Made by a program: the position numbers and the translations under genes | Source of the DNA: Sphingobacteriia bacterium 28-36-52 | GTDB lineage: Bacteria; Bacteroidota; Bacteroidia; Chitinophagales; Chitinophagaceae | Assembly (NCBI GenBank): GCA_002281575.1 | Contig: NCGN01000006.1 | Location: 120,618 to 184,617 of the forward strand | Length of the DNA: 64,000 nucleotides | Direction: 5' to 3' | Part shown: positions 9,093 through 19,659 of the stretch, piece by piece | Layout of the letters: each line of letters starts with the position of its first letter | How positions within the stretch are numbered: the stretch's first letter is position 1 | Notes under the pieces: model-generated | What the model was told of the DNA's origin: nothing | Database searches by the model: none | What the model saw: the letters and a program-made list of their open reading frames with translations, nothing else

Positions 9093-9830
9093 TTACAACA
9101 AGAGTGCTGCTAACAAATAATCTGCTAATAAAATTAAAATACAACTTACAACTACAGCACTGGTACTTGCTCGACCAATTTCAAGGGCTCCGCCTTTAAC
9201 ATAGTACCCATAATAAGCAGGAACACTGCTGATAATAAAAGCAAAAGTATATGCTTTATATAAGGCAAAGTTGATGTTAAAGAAATTTAAGTTTTGCCTC
9301 AATCCAATATCAAATGTATCGTTGGCCAAAATACCAGCCAATTCACCCGCAGTTCTTCCTCCCCATATACCCAACACTGCAGATATAACAATTAAACAAG
9401 GTACAACTACCAAAGCACCTAATATTTTAGGAAACAACAAATACGCTTTCGTATTAATTCCCATTATTTCTAGGGCATCTATTTGTTCACTTACTCGCAT
9501 ATTGCCTAATTCACTGGCAATTTTACTTCCTACAACCCCAGCCAAAACAATACTTACCACTGTTGGAGAAAGTTCAAGAATCATACTATCTCTTACAATT
9601 TGCGCAATAGTGCTTTGCGGCACCAATGGGCTTACCAATTGATAAGCAGTTTGAATGGTGGTAACAGCTCCTAAGAATAAGGAAATAATAATCACTATTG
9701 GCAATGCGCCCATTCCTATTTCAACGCATTGGTGCATGAATTCTTTCCAATACATTTTAAAGTTCTCTGGCTTAGAAAACATGCCTTTCAGCATCAATAA
9801 GAACTTACCTAAATGGGTGAAGAAATTCAT
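9093..9830 (-). CDS. MlaE-family ABC transporter permease
   Basis: A 245-residue inner-membrane permease of the MlaE/TrbB-like family, which moves phospholipids between the inner and outer membranes together with an MlaF ATPase and an MCE-domain MlaD protein. Five or six hydrophobic segments are visible, with the family blocks LVSPLVPQSTIAQIVRDSM and GSKIASELGNMRVSEQIDALEI. Its usual ATPase partner is not adjacent; an MlaF-type ATPase is encoded about 12 kb away at 21713-22483 on the other strand. No MCE protein is in the window. Confidence 0.9.
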   Translation of the reverse strand: MNFFTHLGKFLLMLKGMFSKPENFKMYWKEFMHQCVEIGMGALPIVIIISLFLGAVTTIQTAYQLVSPLVPQSTIAQIVRDSMILELSPTVVSIVLAGVVGSKIASELGNMRVSEQIDALEIMGINTKAYLLFPKILGALVVVPCLIVISAVLGIWGGRTAGELAGILANDTFDIGLRQNLNFFNINFALYKAYTFAFIISSVPAYYGYYVKGGALEIGRASTSAVVVSCILILLADYLLAALLL

Positions 9831-9851
9831 AGAATAAAGATAGGGTTATAA

Positions 9852-12209
9852 TTAGTTAGTCGTTTTCTTGTTTTTTCTTCTACTTTTCCACCAAGAACTT
9901 TTTTGAACTTCTTCAGCTGTGTCTACTCTTGTTTTCATTTGTGCGTCAACCACAGCAACTAAAGCCATATTAATGATATTTCTTACACTACTTCCTAATT
10001 GCAAAACATGCACAGGCTTCTTTAGTCCTAATAAGATTGGTCCAATTGCATCTGCACCACCCACTTCTTTCAATAAATTATACGCCACATTACCTGCAGT
10101 TAAATTAGGGAACATCAACACATTCACTTCTTGCTCCACTAAATCACTAAATGGATAATTGTCTCTAAGAATTTCTTTATTGAAAGCAAGACTTCCCTGC
10201 ATTTCGCCATCCACAATTAAATTGGGATCTCTTTGCTTTAATATTCTAGTAGCTTCTGAAACCAATCTTGCTTCAGCAGAGTCGCTGCTACCGAAATTAC
10301 TGTAGCTTAACATGGCTACTCTTGGTGTTAAATTGAAGCTCCTTACTTCTTTGGCAACCATTTGTGTAATATCTGCTAACTCCTCGGCAGTTGGATGAAA
10401 ATTCACTGTTGTATCCGCCAAAAACAAGGGTCCTTTTTTAGTCAACAATAAATACATGCCTGCAATTTTCTTAACCCCTTCTTCTGTTCCAATTATTTGT
10501 AATGCTGGCCTAATTGCTTCTGCATAATTTTTTGTTAAGCCCGACAGCATGGCATCGGCGTCGCCCGTTTCTACCATCATACAACCAAAATGATTACGAT
10601 CTTTCATCACTTTCATACTCTCGTGATGATTAAACCCTTTTCGTTGGCGCTTTTTAAAGAACAACTCACCATAGAATTCTCTCTTCGATTCCATTGCATC
10701 ACTTCTTGGATCTACAATTGGAATATCAGATAAGTCTATACTATTTGCGTCTGCTATTCGATTAATTTTTTCTGGATCGCCCAGTAGAATTGGGTAAGCA
10801 ATGCCTTCATCATAAATAATGGTTGCGGCTTTTAATATTTTCAAATTATCTGCTTCTGCAAATACCAATCGTTTCGGATCTCTTCTAGCTTTGTTACTTA
10901 CTACTCTAAACAACTGGTTATCTAACCCTAAACGCTTGTTTAATTCTAATACATACCCATCCCAATTAGTTATATTTTTTTGTGCAACCCCACTCTCAAT
11001 TGCTGCTTTTGCAACAGCAGGAGCAATGGTACACAACAAACGTGGGTCTAATGGTTTTGGAATAATGTACAATGGGCCAAAACTCATATTGTTTTGGTTA
11101 TATGCTAAGTTAACAATATCTGGCACTGCAGTTTTTGCCAATTCAGCAAGCGCACGAACAGCAGCCAATTTCATGGCTTCATTAATTTGAGTTGCTCTTA
11201 CATCTAATGCCCCTCTAAAAATATAAGGAAAGCCTAAAACATTGTTTACTTGATTAGGATAATCGGAACGTCCGGTAGCCATAATAATATCTTTCCTAAC
11301 TGCAACAGCGTCTTCATAAGTTATTTCAGGATCAGGGTTAGCCATGGCAAAAACGATTGGGTTTTTTGCCATTGATTTGACCATGTCTTGTGTAACCACA
11401 TTACCAACACTTAAACCTAAAAAAACATCTGCATCTTTCATTGCTTTGGCCAAAGTCCAATCAGATTTTTTTACTGCAAACTTTTCACGCCCCTTACCTA
11501 AGTCGGTTCTGTCTTGATGCAATACCCCATCCTTATCAAATACAATAAAATTTTCATAGCGTGCGCCTAAAGCCACATATAAATTAATACATGCCATAGC
11601 AGCAGCACCCGCACCATTTATAACAAAGCGAACTTTATCAATTCGTTTCTTTTGTAATTCCAATGCATTCAACATAGCAGCACTACTTATGATAGCAGTT
11701 CCATGCTGATCATCGTGCATCACAGGAATATTCATTTGCTCTTTTAGTTGCTGCTCTATATAAAAACACTCCGGCGCTTTAATATCTTCCAAATTAATCC
11801 CACCAAAAGTGGGTTCTAAAGACTTTACAATCTGAACAAATTTTTCCGGATCTTTTTCATTTATTTCAATATCAAAAACATCAATGTCTGCAAATATTTT
11901 AAATAATACTGCTTTCCCTTCCATCACTGGTTTACTAGCTTCAGGACCAATATCACCAAGACCAAGAACCGCAGTACCGTTGGTTATTACGCCCACTAAG
12001 TTTCCTTTTGCAGTGTATTTATAAATATTTTCTGGATTCTCTTTTATTTCTTTACAGGGCTCTGCAACACCTGGGCTATATGCCAATGAAAGGTCTCTTT
12101 GTGTTTTTGCTTCCTTGGTAGGAATTACTTCAATTTTACCTGGTCTACCGCTTGAATGATATTCCAATGCTTGTTCTCTACGTAATTTAGATTGTTTATT
12201 ATCAGACAT
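9852..12209 (-). CDS. maeB: NADP-dependent malic enzyme with C-terminal phosphotransacetylase domain
   Basis: Oxidatively decarboxylates malate to pyruvate, giving NADPH. The 785 residues form the classic MaeB architecture. Residues about 1-430 are the malic enzyme part, with the block [18 protein letters not shown] and the NAD(P)-binding stretch [18 protein letters not shown]. Residues from about 445 to the end form a phosphate acetyltransferase-like domain ([18 protein letters not shown] block near the C-terminus), which in known MaeB proteins is regulatory and binds acetyl-CoA rather than catalysing transfer. It sits 19 bases after the amidohydrolase gene in the same run. Confidence 0.95.
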   Translation of the reverse strand: MSDNKQSKLRREQALEYHSSGRPGKIEVIPTKEAKTQRDLSLAYSPGVAEPCKEIKENPENIYKYTAKGNLVGVITNGTAVLGLGDIGPEASKPVMEGKAVLFKIFADIDVFDIEINEKDPEKFVQIVKSLEPTFGGINLEDIKAPECFYIEQQLKEQMNIPVMHDDQHGTAIISSAAMLNALELQKKRIDKVRFVINGAGAAAMACINLYVALGARYENFIVFDKDGVLHQDRTDLGKGREKFAVKKSDWTLAKAMKDADVFLGLSVGNVVTQDMVKSMAKNPIVFAMANPDPEITYEDAVAVRKDIIMATGRSDYPNQVNNVLGFPYIFRGALDVRATQINEAMKLAAVRALAELAKTAVPDIVNLAYNQNNMSFGPLYIIPKPLDPRLLCTIAPAVAKAAIESGVAQKNITNWDGYVLELNKRLGLDNQLFRVVSNKARRDPKRLVFAEADNLKILKAATIIYDEGIAYPILLGDPEKINRIADANSIDLSDIPIVDPRSDAMESKREFYGELFFKKRQRKGFNHHESMKVMKDRNHFGCMMVETGDADAMLSGLTKNYAEAIRPALQIIGTEEGVKKIAGMYLLLTKKGPLFLADTTVNFHPTAEELADITQMVAKEVRSFNLTPRVAMLSYSNFGSSDSAEARLVSEATRILKQRDPNLIVDGEMQGSLAFNKEILRDNYPFSDLVEQEVNVLMFPNLTAGNVAYNLLKEVGGADAIGPILLGLKKPVHVLQLGSSVRNIINMALVAVVDAQMKTRVDTAEEVQKSSWWKSRRKNKKTTN

Positions 12210-12228
12210 AAATATGTTTCGTTATAAT

Positions 12229-13410
12229 CTATTTTATTAAACTAATTCCTAAGTAAGCCATCATACCAGCACCTATTTCAATGGATGATTCGTCAATATC
12301 AAATTTAGGGGTATGTACTTGATGGATGATTCCTTTTGATTCATTTCGAACACCGAGTCTAAAGAAACAACCAGGTATCACTTGGGTATAGTATCCAAAA
12401 TCTTCTGCACCCATTCGCAATTCAGTTTCTTCAACATATTGATTACCCATATAATTCTTGGCTAATTGCCAAGCAGCTTCAGTAAAATCAGGATCGTTGT
12501 CTACTGTAGGATAACCAATATCAATATGCAAATCAATTTCTGCACCCATACTCTCCACCAAACCAATGGCCTGCTTTCTTATTAATTCGTGCGCTTTATA
12601 TCGCCAAGTTTCATCCATTGCTCTAAATGTGCCCATCAGTTTTACTTCGCTGGGTATTACATTGGTGGTGTTTCCACCTTGAATGGAACAAATAGATAAA
12701 ACAGAAGGAGATATAGGACTATTATTTCTAGAAATGATTTGCTGCAAACTCACAATTAATTGAGAAGCAATTAGCACGGTATCTGCAGTTAAATGTGGAG
12801 CAGCCGCATGACCTCCTTTACTTTTTATAGTAATATAAATTTCATCGGCACTTGCCATTACACGACCTTTTCTAAAACTAAGTTTCCCCACATCTAATCC
12901 TGGATGAACATGCAACGCAACTATACCAGCTGGCCTTGGATTATCTAAAACTCCTTCCTTAATCATATAGCTAGCACCACCCGGATTTCGTTCTTCACCT
13001 GGTTGAAACAATAACTTTATTGTGCCCTCCCACTCAGCACGCAAGTCATTTAATATTCGGGCCGCCCCCAATAAAACAGTAGTATGCACATCATGCCCGC
13101 AAGCATGCATCACTCCATTATTTAAAGACTGATATGGAACATCATTTTCTTCTTGAATAGGCAATGCATCCATATCTGCCCTTAGCGCAATCACTCTAGC
13201 ATCAGGATTATTGCCTTTAACAATTGCCAAAATTCCTGTGGTAGCTTTTACTTCAAACCCAATACCCATTTGGGTTAACTGGTCTTGAACAAAAGCGGAT
13301 GTTTTAAATTCTTGGTAACTCAATTCTGGATTGGCATGCAAATGATGCCTGATGCCAATTAGATCAGGAGCAATAGTATGAGCGAGTGCTTTAATTTTTT
13401 CTTTTAACAT
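12229..13410 (-). CDS. M20 family amidohydrolase/metallopeptidase
   Basis: A 393-residue zinc or manganese amidohydrolase of the M20D group, which includes N-acyl-amino-acid, hippurate and IAA-amino-acid hydrolases. The metal-binding motif HACGHDVH begins at residue 102, followed by the catalytic FQPGEE segment near 140 and the dimerisation domain. The later metal ligand MGAEDFGYY and the C-terminal histidine (QVHTPKFD) are also present. The exact amide substrate cannot be read from sequence. It lies 13 bases after the SPOR-protein gene and 19 bases before maeB. Confidence 0.92.
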   Translation of the reverse strand: MLKEKIKALAHTIAPDLIGIRHHLHANPELSYQEFKTSAFVQDQLTQMGIGFEVKATTGILAIVKGNNPDARVIALRADMDALPIQEENDVPYQSLNNGVMHACGHDVHTTVLLGAARILNDLRAEWEGTIKLLFQPGEERNPGGASYMIKEGVLDNPRPAGIVALHVHPGLDVGKLSFRKGRVMASADEIYITIKSKGGHAAAPHLTADTVLIASQLIVSLQQIISRNNSPISPSVLSICSIQGGNTTNVIPSEVKLMGTFRAMDETWRYKAHELIRKQAIGLVESMGAEIDLHIDIGYPTVDNDPDFTEAAWQLAKNYMGNQYVEETELRMGAEDFGYYTQVIPGCFFRLGVRNESKGIIHQVHTPKFDIDESSIEIGAGMMAYLGISLIK

Positions 13411-13423
13411 GTTAATTGCTTAA

Positions 13424-13855
13424 CTATTCTTGTTCTTCCTCAGGTGGAGTATATTCAATAGTATCTTCTACTATATAAATTCCTTTAGGAAAAAATTTAC
13501 TGATTTGATTTCTGTATTTTTCAGCATCTTCTTTTTTTAAGAAGTTACCAATTCTAACTTTGAAGTTGGGAGATTGAAAGAGAGTATAGGTTTTTTGTTC
13601 TGGGAAACGATTCATAAAATCTGTTTTCACTTGATTGGCATTATCTCTTTTTGCCGTACTAATTAATTGCAAGCGATACCCTTTGTACAATCCTGCACTG
13701 GTCATCATGGCCGTTCGCTTATTAACTTGATTTTGCTTTGCAACTAATACATCTAATCTTGCATCTTTTACTATAATTACAGTATCAGCAGTGCAAGCAA
13801 TGCTAGTTGAACAAACCAATAGACCAGAAATTAATAAAAACATACCTGTTTTCAT
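13424..13855 (-). CDS. Exported SPOR-domain protein
   Basis: A 143-residue protein with an N-terminal signal sequence (hydrophobic residues 3-20 ending in ACTAD) and a SPOR domain over about residues 55-130. SPOR hallmarks seen are GYRLQLISTAKRDNANQVK, then FPEQKTYTLFQSPNFKVRIGNF and a final FPKGIYIV strand. SPOR domains bind denuded peptidoglycan, often at the division site. The tail is acidic. It is encoded between deoC and the M20 gene, and that neighbourhood gives no further clue to a specific role. Confidence 0.85.
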   Translation of the reverse strand: MKTGMFLLISGLLVCSTSIACTADTVIIVKDARLDVLVAKQNQVNKRTAMMTSAGLYKGYRLQLISTAKRDNANQVKTDFMNRFPEQKTYTLFQSPNFKVRIGNFLKKEDAEKYRNQISKFFPKGIYIVEDTIEYTPPEEEQE

Positions 13856-13870
13856 TGGGTAAATATAAGG

Positions 13871-14545
13871 TTAATACGTTGCGTTAGGTGCAATTGGCTC
13901 CCCATTTACAATAGCCAAACTAGCACTACAACCCAATCTGGTTGCACCAGCTTGAACCAATTCAGCTGCAAATGCATAATCCCTTATACCCCCCGAAGCT
14001 TTAATTTGAACTGCTTCTGGCAAATGTAGCCTAAACAACTTTACGGCTTGCACTGTAGCCCCTTTCTCGGCATATCCAGTAGATGTTTTTAAATAATCAA
14101 TACCCGCAACCCCGTATAATTCGCAGCATTTAATAATTTCATCATTGGTTAATATGCCGCTTTCAATAATGATTTTAATGGTTTTATTTTTAGACTTTAC
14201 TACGGGCATAATATGATTTAATTCATTGGCCAAATAAACCCAGTCCTGATTTTTTATTGCACTTATATTTGCTACTACATCCAATTCATCTACCCCGTCT
14301 ACCATGGCCAAAACAATTTCTGCCAACTTTGCTTCCACAGCGGAATAACCAAAAGGAAACCCGATTACGGTTGCCACTTTAACATTTGTTCCCACTAAGC
14401 ATTCCTTGGCTTTTTTTACAAAGTTGGGGGGCACACAAACAGCCGCAAACCCGTATTCAGCTGCTTCTTTGCAAACTTGGGCTACTTCGGAAACCAAAGT
14501 GGTTGGCTTTAAAATGGTATGATCTATATAAGAAGCTAATTGCAT
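13871..14545 (-). CDS. deoC: Deoxyribose-phosphate aldolase
   Basis: Cleaves 2-deoxyribose 5-phosphate to glyceraldehyde 3-phosphate and acetaldehyde in deoxynucleoside catabolism. It is a 224-residue TIM-barrel class I aldolase. The Schiff-base lysine is Lys153 in YLKTSTGYA, the second catalytic lysine is in QIKASGGIRD, and the conserved aspartate is in DELDVVANI. The start MQLASYIDHTILKP is standard. It begins 9 bases downstream of the secA stop, so it may be co-transcribed with secA. Confidence 0.96.
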   Translation of the reverse strand: MQLASYIDHTILKPTTLVSEVAQVCKEAAEYGFAAVCVPPNFVKKAKECLVGTNVKVATVIGFPFGYSAVEAKLAEIVLAMVDGVDELDVVANISAIKNQDWVYLANELNHIMPVVKSKNKTIKIIIESGILTNDEIIKCCELYGVAGIDYLKTSTGYAEKGATVQAVKLFRLHLPEAVQIKASGGIRDYAFAAELVQAGATRLGCSASLAIVNGEPIAPNATY

Positions 14546-14554
14546 AAAATTGAA

Positions 14555-17500
14555 TTATGCGTCTTTACCATGACAAGATTTAAACTTCTTGCCACTACCA
14601 CAAGGACATGGATCGTTCCTACCAATTTTAGGACCTACTTTAACAGGCTCTTGCTTTGCAGGTGTTGGATCATAATAATCGTTCTCATTGGCGCCATATT
14701 CTTGACCAGCAGCATCAACTTGGTCTTTATTAGCACTCAACTTACTCATATCTGTTTTTTCCTGACGACCTTCTTGCAATTCATCGCCTTCAGCTAAAGG
14801 AATACCAGCATGACAAAGGAATTGAACAATTTCTCTATTTACCTCTCCATCCATCTTTTTGAACAATTCAAAAGCTTCCATTTTATAAATCACCAATGGA
14901 TCTTTTTGCTCGTAGGTAGCGGTTTGTACACTTTGTTTTAAGTCGTCCATAGAACGCAAATGTTCTTTCCATGCATTGTCTATAAATGCTAGTGTAACCG
15001 TTCTTTCTAAAGAGTGCAATAATTCAGCACCATTTGTTTTCAGGGTTTTTTCCATGTTGGCCAAAGCCTGCACTTGGCGTTTGCCATCGGTAAAAGGAAC
15101 AATCACATTATCAATATGCGAGCCCTGTTGCAACTTAATATTCTTAAATACAGGAACCGATTGAACCATCATATCCTGTTTTCTTTTTTCATATTGCGCT
15201 ATTGCTTCATTATACAATTGCTCTGCTAATTGATTGGTATTTGTTTTATTGAATTCCTCAATAGTTATTGATGTATCAATTCCAAAATTTACAATTGCGG
15301 CTAATTTAAATTGGTCGTATTCATTTTGTTCTTTAAAAGAAACGACTAAACCTTCAGCCACCGCATACATAGCGTTGTCTAAATCTAAAGCCAATCTTTC
15401 TCCAAACAAAGCGTGGTTACGTTTGCTATAAATAACTGTACGCTGCTTATTCATAACATCATCGTACTCTAATAAACGTTTACGAATACCAAAATTATTT
15501 TCCTCTACTTTACGTTGAGCACGTTCAATAGACTTGGTAATCATACCAGCTTGAATAACTTCACCTTCTTTATAACCAGCAAAGTCCATCACTTTGGCAA
15601 TACGTTCACTACCAAACATGCGCATTAAATCGTCTTCTAAAGAAACAAAGAACAAAGAAGAACCTGGATCTCCTTGACGACCCGCACGACCTCTTAACTG
15701 ACGGTCTACTCTTCTAGATTCGTGCCTTTCAGTACCTAGAATAGCTAAACCACCTGCATCTTTTACACCAGGCCCTAATTTAATATCGGTACCACGACCA
15801 GCCATATTGGTTGCAATCGTAACTGCCCCTGCTAAACCTGCTTCAGCAACAATCTGTGCTTCACGAGAGTGTTGTTTTGCATTCAATACATTGTGTGGGA
15901 TTTGTTTTTGTCTGAGCATTCTGCTAAGCAATTCGCTCACTTCAACAGAAGTAGTACCCACCAACACTGGTCTACCCGCTTCGCGTAATAAAACAATTTC
16001 ATCTATAACTGCACCAAACTTCTCTCTCTTGGTTTTGAAAATTTTATCTTCTTCGTCTTTTCTAATTGCTGGAACATTCGTAGGAATGCTAACTACATCT
16101 AATTTATAGATGTCCCATAATTCAGCAGCTTCTGTTTCAGCAGTACCAGTCATACCACCTAATTTGTGGTACATTCTAAAATAATTCTGCAAGGTTACTG
16201 TTGCATAAGTTTGGGTAGCCGCTTCAATTTTTACATTTTCTTTCGCTTCAATTGCTTGGTGCAAACCATCTGAATACCTTCTACCATCTAGTATACGGCC
16301 TGTTTGCTCATCTACAATTTTAACAGCACCCTCCATTACCACATACTCTACATCCTTATCAAATAAAGTATAGGCTTTTAATAATTGTTGAACGGTATGA
16401 ATACGATCTGCTTTAACAGAATACTCATTAATAAGCGTATCTTTCTTTAATAATTTTTGATCTGCTGGTAAACTTGCATCGTTATCAATAGCAGCCAAAC
16501 CAAGGCTGATATCGGGCAATACAAAGAAATGAGGATCTTCTCCTTGACCAGTAATTAATTGAATTCCTTTATCGGTTAATTCAACTGAATTGTTTTTTTC
16601 ATCAATATAAAAATACAGCTCTTCATCAGCCTTAGGCATTTCACGCTGTTGGTCTGCTAAATAATGATTTTCTGCTTTTTGTAATTTTACTCTATTGCCC
16701 GGCTCACTTAAGAATTTAATTAAAGCGCTGTTTTTGGGAAGACCACGATGTGCACGGAACAAAGCCAAACCACCGTCTTTTGGATCATCATTTCCTTCCG
16801 CTATTTTTTTCTTTGCTTCGGTTAAAAACTGTTGAGTTGCTCTTTTTTGTGCATCAACTAATTTTTCAATCCTAGGTTTTAATGCAAAGAATTGTTGTTC
16901 ACCTGTTTGGTATCCAATGGGTCCAGAAATAATTAAGGGCGTTCTAGCGTCATCAATTAAAACAGAATCCACTTCATCTACCATAGCAAAATGGTGCTTT
17001 CGTTGAACCATTTCCTCTGGGCTATGCACCATATTATCTCTAAGGTAATCAAAACCAAATTCGTTATTGGTACCATAAGTAATATCTGCCAAGTAAGCTT
17101 TTCTTCTAGCTTCACTATTGGGTTCATGCTTATCTATACAATCTACAGTTAAACCCAACCATTCAAATAAAGTACCATTCCACTCACTATCACGCTTGGC
17201 CAAATAATCATTCACGGTCACAATATGAACCCCCTCACCAGCCAAAGCATTTAAATAAGCTGGTAAAGTAGACACCAAGGTTTTACCTTCTCCAGTTGCC
17301 ATTTCCGCAATCTTACCTTGATGCAAAACCGATCCTCCAATTAACTGAACATCGTAATGCACCATATTCCAGGTTACTTTACCACCGGCAGCAGTCCAAG
17401 TATTATTAAAAACAGATTCGTTACCCTGAATGGTAACGTACTCTTTTTTAACACTGAGATCTCTATCCAAAGTAGTGGCAGTAGAAACCAATTGTTCGTT

Positions 17501-17875
17501 TTCTTTAAATCTCCTAGCTGCCTCTTTAATAACTGCAAAAGCTTCTGGCTGAATAATGGCCAAGGCTTCTTCAATTTTTTTATCGCGGTCTTTGCGGAGT
17601 TTATCAATATTCTTATAAATAGTGTCTCTGCCATGAATATCCATTTCGGGTAATGCTTCAGCAGCAGCTTTTTCCGCAGCAATTTCAGCATCAATCCCCT
17701 TTATATGGTCTTGAATTCTAGCTTTAAATTCAACCGTTTTATTTCGCAATTCATCATTTGACAATGATTGGTATTGTTGAAAAAACTGATTGGTTTTTTG
17801 GATGATTGGCATCAACTGCTGTACATCTTTCTCACTTTTACTACCCCCGAATAACTTAGAAATGAACTTCAACAT
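14555..17875 (-). CDS. secA: Protein translocase ATPase SecA
   Basis: Drives post-translational protein export through SecYEG. Visible motifs are Walker A (TGEGKT), the [15 protein letters not shown]alker B/DEAD-like block, [11 protein letters not shown], and the helicase II arginines in [11 protein letters not shown]. The C-terminus ends in the zinc-binding SEC-C motif ([14 protein letters not shown]), used for SecB and lipid contact. At 1106 residues it is about 200 longer than the E. coli protein. The extra sequence lies mainly in the first nucleotide-binding/PPXD region (about residues 320-430), as is usual in Bacteroidota. It heads a closely spaced minus-strand run of genes. Confidence 0.97.
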   Translation of the reverse strand: MLKFISKLFGGSKSEKDVQQLMPIIQKTNQFFQQYQSLSNDELRNKTVEFKARIQDHIKGIDAEIAAEKAAAEALPEMDIHGRDTIYKNIDKLRKDRDKKIEEALAIIQPEAFAVIKEAARRFKENEQLVSTATTLDRDLSVKKEYVTIQGNESVFNNTWTAAGGKVTWNMVHYDVQLIGGSVLHQGKIAEMATGEGKTLVSTLPAYLNALAGEGVHIVTVNDYLAKRDSEWNGTLFEWLGLTVDCIDKHEPNSEARRKAYLADITYGTNNEFGFDYLRDNMVHSPEEMVQRKHHFAMVDEVDSVLIDDARTPLIISGPIGYQTGEQQFFALKPRIEKLVDAQKRATQQFLTEAKKKIAEGNDDPKDGGLALFRAHRGLPKNSALIKFLSEPGNRVKLQKAENHYLADQQREMPKADEELYFYIDEKNNSVELTDKGIQLITGQGEDPHFFVLPDISLGLAAIDNDASLPADQKLLKKDTLINEYSVKADRIHTVQQLLKAYTLFDKDVEYVVMEGAVKIVDEQTGRILDGRRYSDGLHQAIEAKENVKIEAATQTYATVTLQNYFRMYHKLGGMTGTAETEAAELWDIYKLDVVSIPTNVPAIRKDEEDKIFKTKREKFGAVIDEIVLLREAGRPVLVGTTSVEVSELLSRMLRQKQIPHNVLNAKQHSREAQIVAEAGLAGAVTIATNMAGRGTDIKLGPGVKDAGGLAILGTERHESRRVDRQLRGRAGRQGDPGSSLFFVSLEDDLMRMFGSERIAKVMDFAGYKEGEVIQAGMITKSIERAQRKVEENNFGIRKRLLEYDDVMNKQRTVIYSKRNHALFGERLALDLDNAMYAVAEGLVVSFKEQNEYDQFKLAAIVNFGIDTSITIEEFNKTNTNQLAEQLYNEAIAQYEKRKQDMMVQSVPVFKNIKLQQGSHIDNVIVPFTDGKRQVQALANMEKTLKTNGAELLHSLERTVTLAFIDNAWKEHLRSMDDLKQSVQTATYEQKDPLVIYKMEAFELFKKMDGEVNREIVQFLCHAGIPLAEGDELQEGRQEKTDMSKLSANKDQVDAAGQEYGANENDYYDPTPAKQEPVKVGPKIGRNDPCPCGSGKKFKSCHGKDA

Positions 17876-17966
17876 ATTTTTAATACTCTGATATGAAAAA
17901 ATTTAACAGTCAAACAGCGTGCAACAATTTTTTTTTAGTCAATTTGGCACCCTGAATTAGAGCCGC

Positions 17967-17974
17967 CAAAGGTA
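17967..17974 (-). promoter_or_regulatory. Bacteroidota-type -7 element upstream of secA
   Basis: Read on the minus strand this is TACCTTTG, an exact match to the Bacteroidota -7 consensus TAnnTTTG. It lies about 90 bases upstream of the secA ATG and would give a leader of roughly 80 bases. No convincing -33 TTG is seen at the expected distance, so the call rests on the -7 box and the location in a divergent intergenic region. Confidence 0.45.
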
Positions 17975-17995
17975 AGGTTTTGATTTTAGAAGCTA

Positions 17996-18682
17996 ATGAA
18001 GCAATTAACTATTCTATCAACGGTTTTTTTAAGCATATTAATGGCTTTCAATACAACAGCTGCTCAAAGCCTAGAATTGAATGAAACCAACCTGTACAAC
18101 ACTCAACCACGAATTCAAGACAGCCTGCCGCTTAGCCCATTAGACAGTCTTGTATTGATCAGTGATTCTATTGCTGCCGACAGATACAATAAAAACAAAT
18201 CTAATATGACCATTCTGGCAGCATGGGCTGGGGTTAATATTATACAAGGAAGTATTTCTGCCACCAATGCAACCGGTTCGGGGGAATATTTTTTTAAGAT
18301 GAACGCCTATTGGAATATTGTTAACCTCGGAATTGCCAGTTGGGGGTTAATTCAGTTAAGAAAAGAGCTTACCCAAAAATATACCTATCCCCAAAACCAA
18401 TTGGCCCAACAAAAACTGGAAAAAATACTATTGCTCAATACTGGTTTAGACCTAGCTTATATAGCAACAGGCTTCATATTAAAAGAGAATGGGAATAGGC
18501 TAAACAACCTAAAAACCACTGGATATGGCAATAGTTTATTGCTTCAAGGGGCATTTTTATTGGTATTTGACTTGGTTCAATACGGAAACCACAGAAGGAA
18601 TGGCAAAATATTGGAGGGGCAATTGTCTAAACTTCAAATTCATGCCAGTGGAAATGGTATTGGATTGCGTTTACCCCTTTAA
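17996..18682 (+). CDS. Exported/membrane protein of unknown function (DUF6992-like)
   Basis: A 228-residue protein with an N-terminal signal sequence (MKQLTILSTVFLSILMAF, then TTAAQS) and about four hydrophobic segments after residue 70. The segment with ILAAWAGVNIIQG and MNAYWNIVNLGIASWG resembles a Bacteroidota family of unknown function that I believe is DUF6992; the family name is from memory and uncertain. It is divergent from secA and is followed by the atpG promoter. No functional residues can be named. Confidence 0.65.
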   Translation: MKQLTILSTVFLSILMAFNTTAAQSLELNETNLYNTQPRIQDSLPLSPLDSLVLISDSIAADRYNKNKSNMTILAAWAGVNIIQGSISATNATGSGEYFFKMNAYWNIVNLGIASWGLIQLRKELTQKYTYPQNQLAQQKLEKILLLNTGLDLAYIATGFILKENGNRLNNLKTTGYGNSLLLQGAFLLVFDLVQYGNHRRNGKILEGQLSKLQIHASGNGIGLRLPL

Positions 18683-18699
18683 ATATTCCATTAAACTTA

Positions 18700-18730
18700 T
18701 TGGAATTTATAGCCTTTTCAGCTACTTTTG
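18700..18730 (+). promoter_or_regulatory. Promoter of atpG (-33 TTG and -7 TACTTTTG)
   Basis: A TTG at 18700-18702 is followed after 20 bases by TACTTTTG at 18723-18730, an exact match to the Bacteroidota consensus TTG-N(17-23)-TAnnTTTG. The predicted start of transcription lies near 18736, about 28 bases before the atpG ATG. This is the best complete promoter in the window. Confidence 0.65.
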
Positions 18731-18763
18731 CAACCCGTTAGATTTAAAATTTAAACCTTACAA

Positions 18764-19645
18764 ATGGCAGGTCAATTAAAAGAGGTTAGGAACCGAATCA
18801 AAAGTGTTCAAAGTACTCAGCAAATTACCAAGGCAATGAAAATGGTAAGCGCGGCCAAATTACGCCGTGCGCAGGACGCAATTACTCAAATGCGACCTTA
18901 TGCCCAAAAATTGCAGGAAATGCTCAGCAATATTGTGAGCAGTATTGAGGGTGGAACTACTTTGGCATTGGCAGAGGAAAGAGCAGTTGAGAAAGTATTA
19001 TTGATTGTAATTACTTCAGACAGGGGTTTGTGTGGAGGCTACAATGCTAATATTGTTAAATTAACCAAAAGTACAGTTGCAGAAAAATACAGCAGTCAAT
19101 TTAATAAAGGAAATGTTACCGTTTGGAATATTGGTAAGAAAGGATGGGAAAGCTTAAATAAAGCAGGTTACAATACCAATGAGCGTTTTAAAGATATTTA
19201 CTTGAACCTTAATTTTGAAGCGGTACAAGAAGCTGCTCAAACTGCTATGAGAGCTTTTGAGCAAAAAGAATTTGACGCAGTGGAAATTATTTACAGCGAA
19301 TTTAAAAATGCTGCAACACAAGCATTCGTAGCAGAGCAATTTTTACCAATTCCTAAAGTTGCCCCAAAGCCAGGAAGCAAAAAAGCAGATTTTATATTTG
19401 AGCCTGCAAAAGAAGTATTGATTGCAGAATTAATGCCTAAAATTTTAAATACACAATTATTCAAAGCAGTATTAGACGGCAACGCCAGTGAACATGGTGC
19501 ACGTATGACTGCAATGGATAAAGCAAGCGAAAACGCCAACGAATTACTGAAATCATTAAAAATCAGTTATAACCGTGCACGTCAAGCTGCTATTACAACA
19601 GAGTTAACCGAGATTGTGAGCGGAGCTGCTGCATTACAAGGATAA
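18764..19645 (+). CDS. atpG: F0F1 ATP synthase gamma subunit
   Basis: The central rotor stalk of ATP synthase. It has 293 residues, with the conserved N-terminal helix RNRIKSVQSTQQITKAMKMV, the SDRGLCGGYN block and the C-terminal helix ARQAAITTELTEIVSGAAAL. The gene has its own promoter and stands apart from the other ATP synthase genes, none of which are in the window. The next gene, scpB, starts 14 bases later, so the two may share a transcript. Confidence 0.97.
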   Translation: MAGQLKEVRNRIKSVQSTQQITKAMKMVSAAKLRRAQDAITQMRPYAQKLQEMLSNIVSSIEGGTTLALAEERAVEKVLLIVITSDRGLCGGYNANIVKLTKSTVAEKYSSQFNKGNVTVWNIGKKGWESLNKAGYNTNERFKDIYLNLNFEAVQEAAQTAMRAFEQKEFDAVEIIYSEFKNAATQAFVAEQFLPIPKVAPKPGSKKADFIFEPAKEVLIAELMPKILNTQLFKAVLDGNASEHGARMTAMDKASENANELLKSLKISYNRARQAAITTELTEIVSGAAALQG

Positions 19646-19659
19646 TAGCCAATACAACC

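Noticed and set aside
14540..14797. An 85-codon plus-strand frame opposite the secA C-terminus
   Set aside because: It overlaps the zinc-binding SEC-C end of secA and deoC, and the composition looks like an antisense shadow.
17374..17694. A 106-codon minus-strand frame inside secA
   Set aside because: It is fully inside the secA coding region in another frame and lacks any family character; SecA is unambiguous here.
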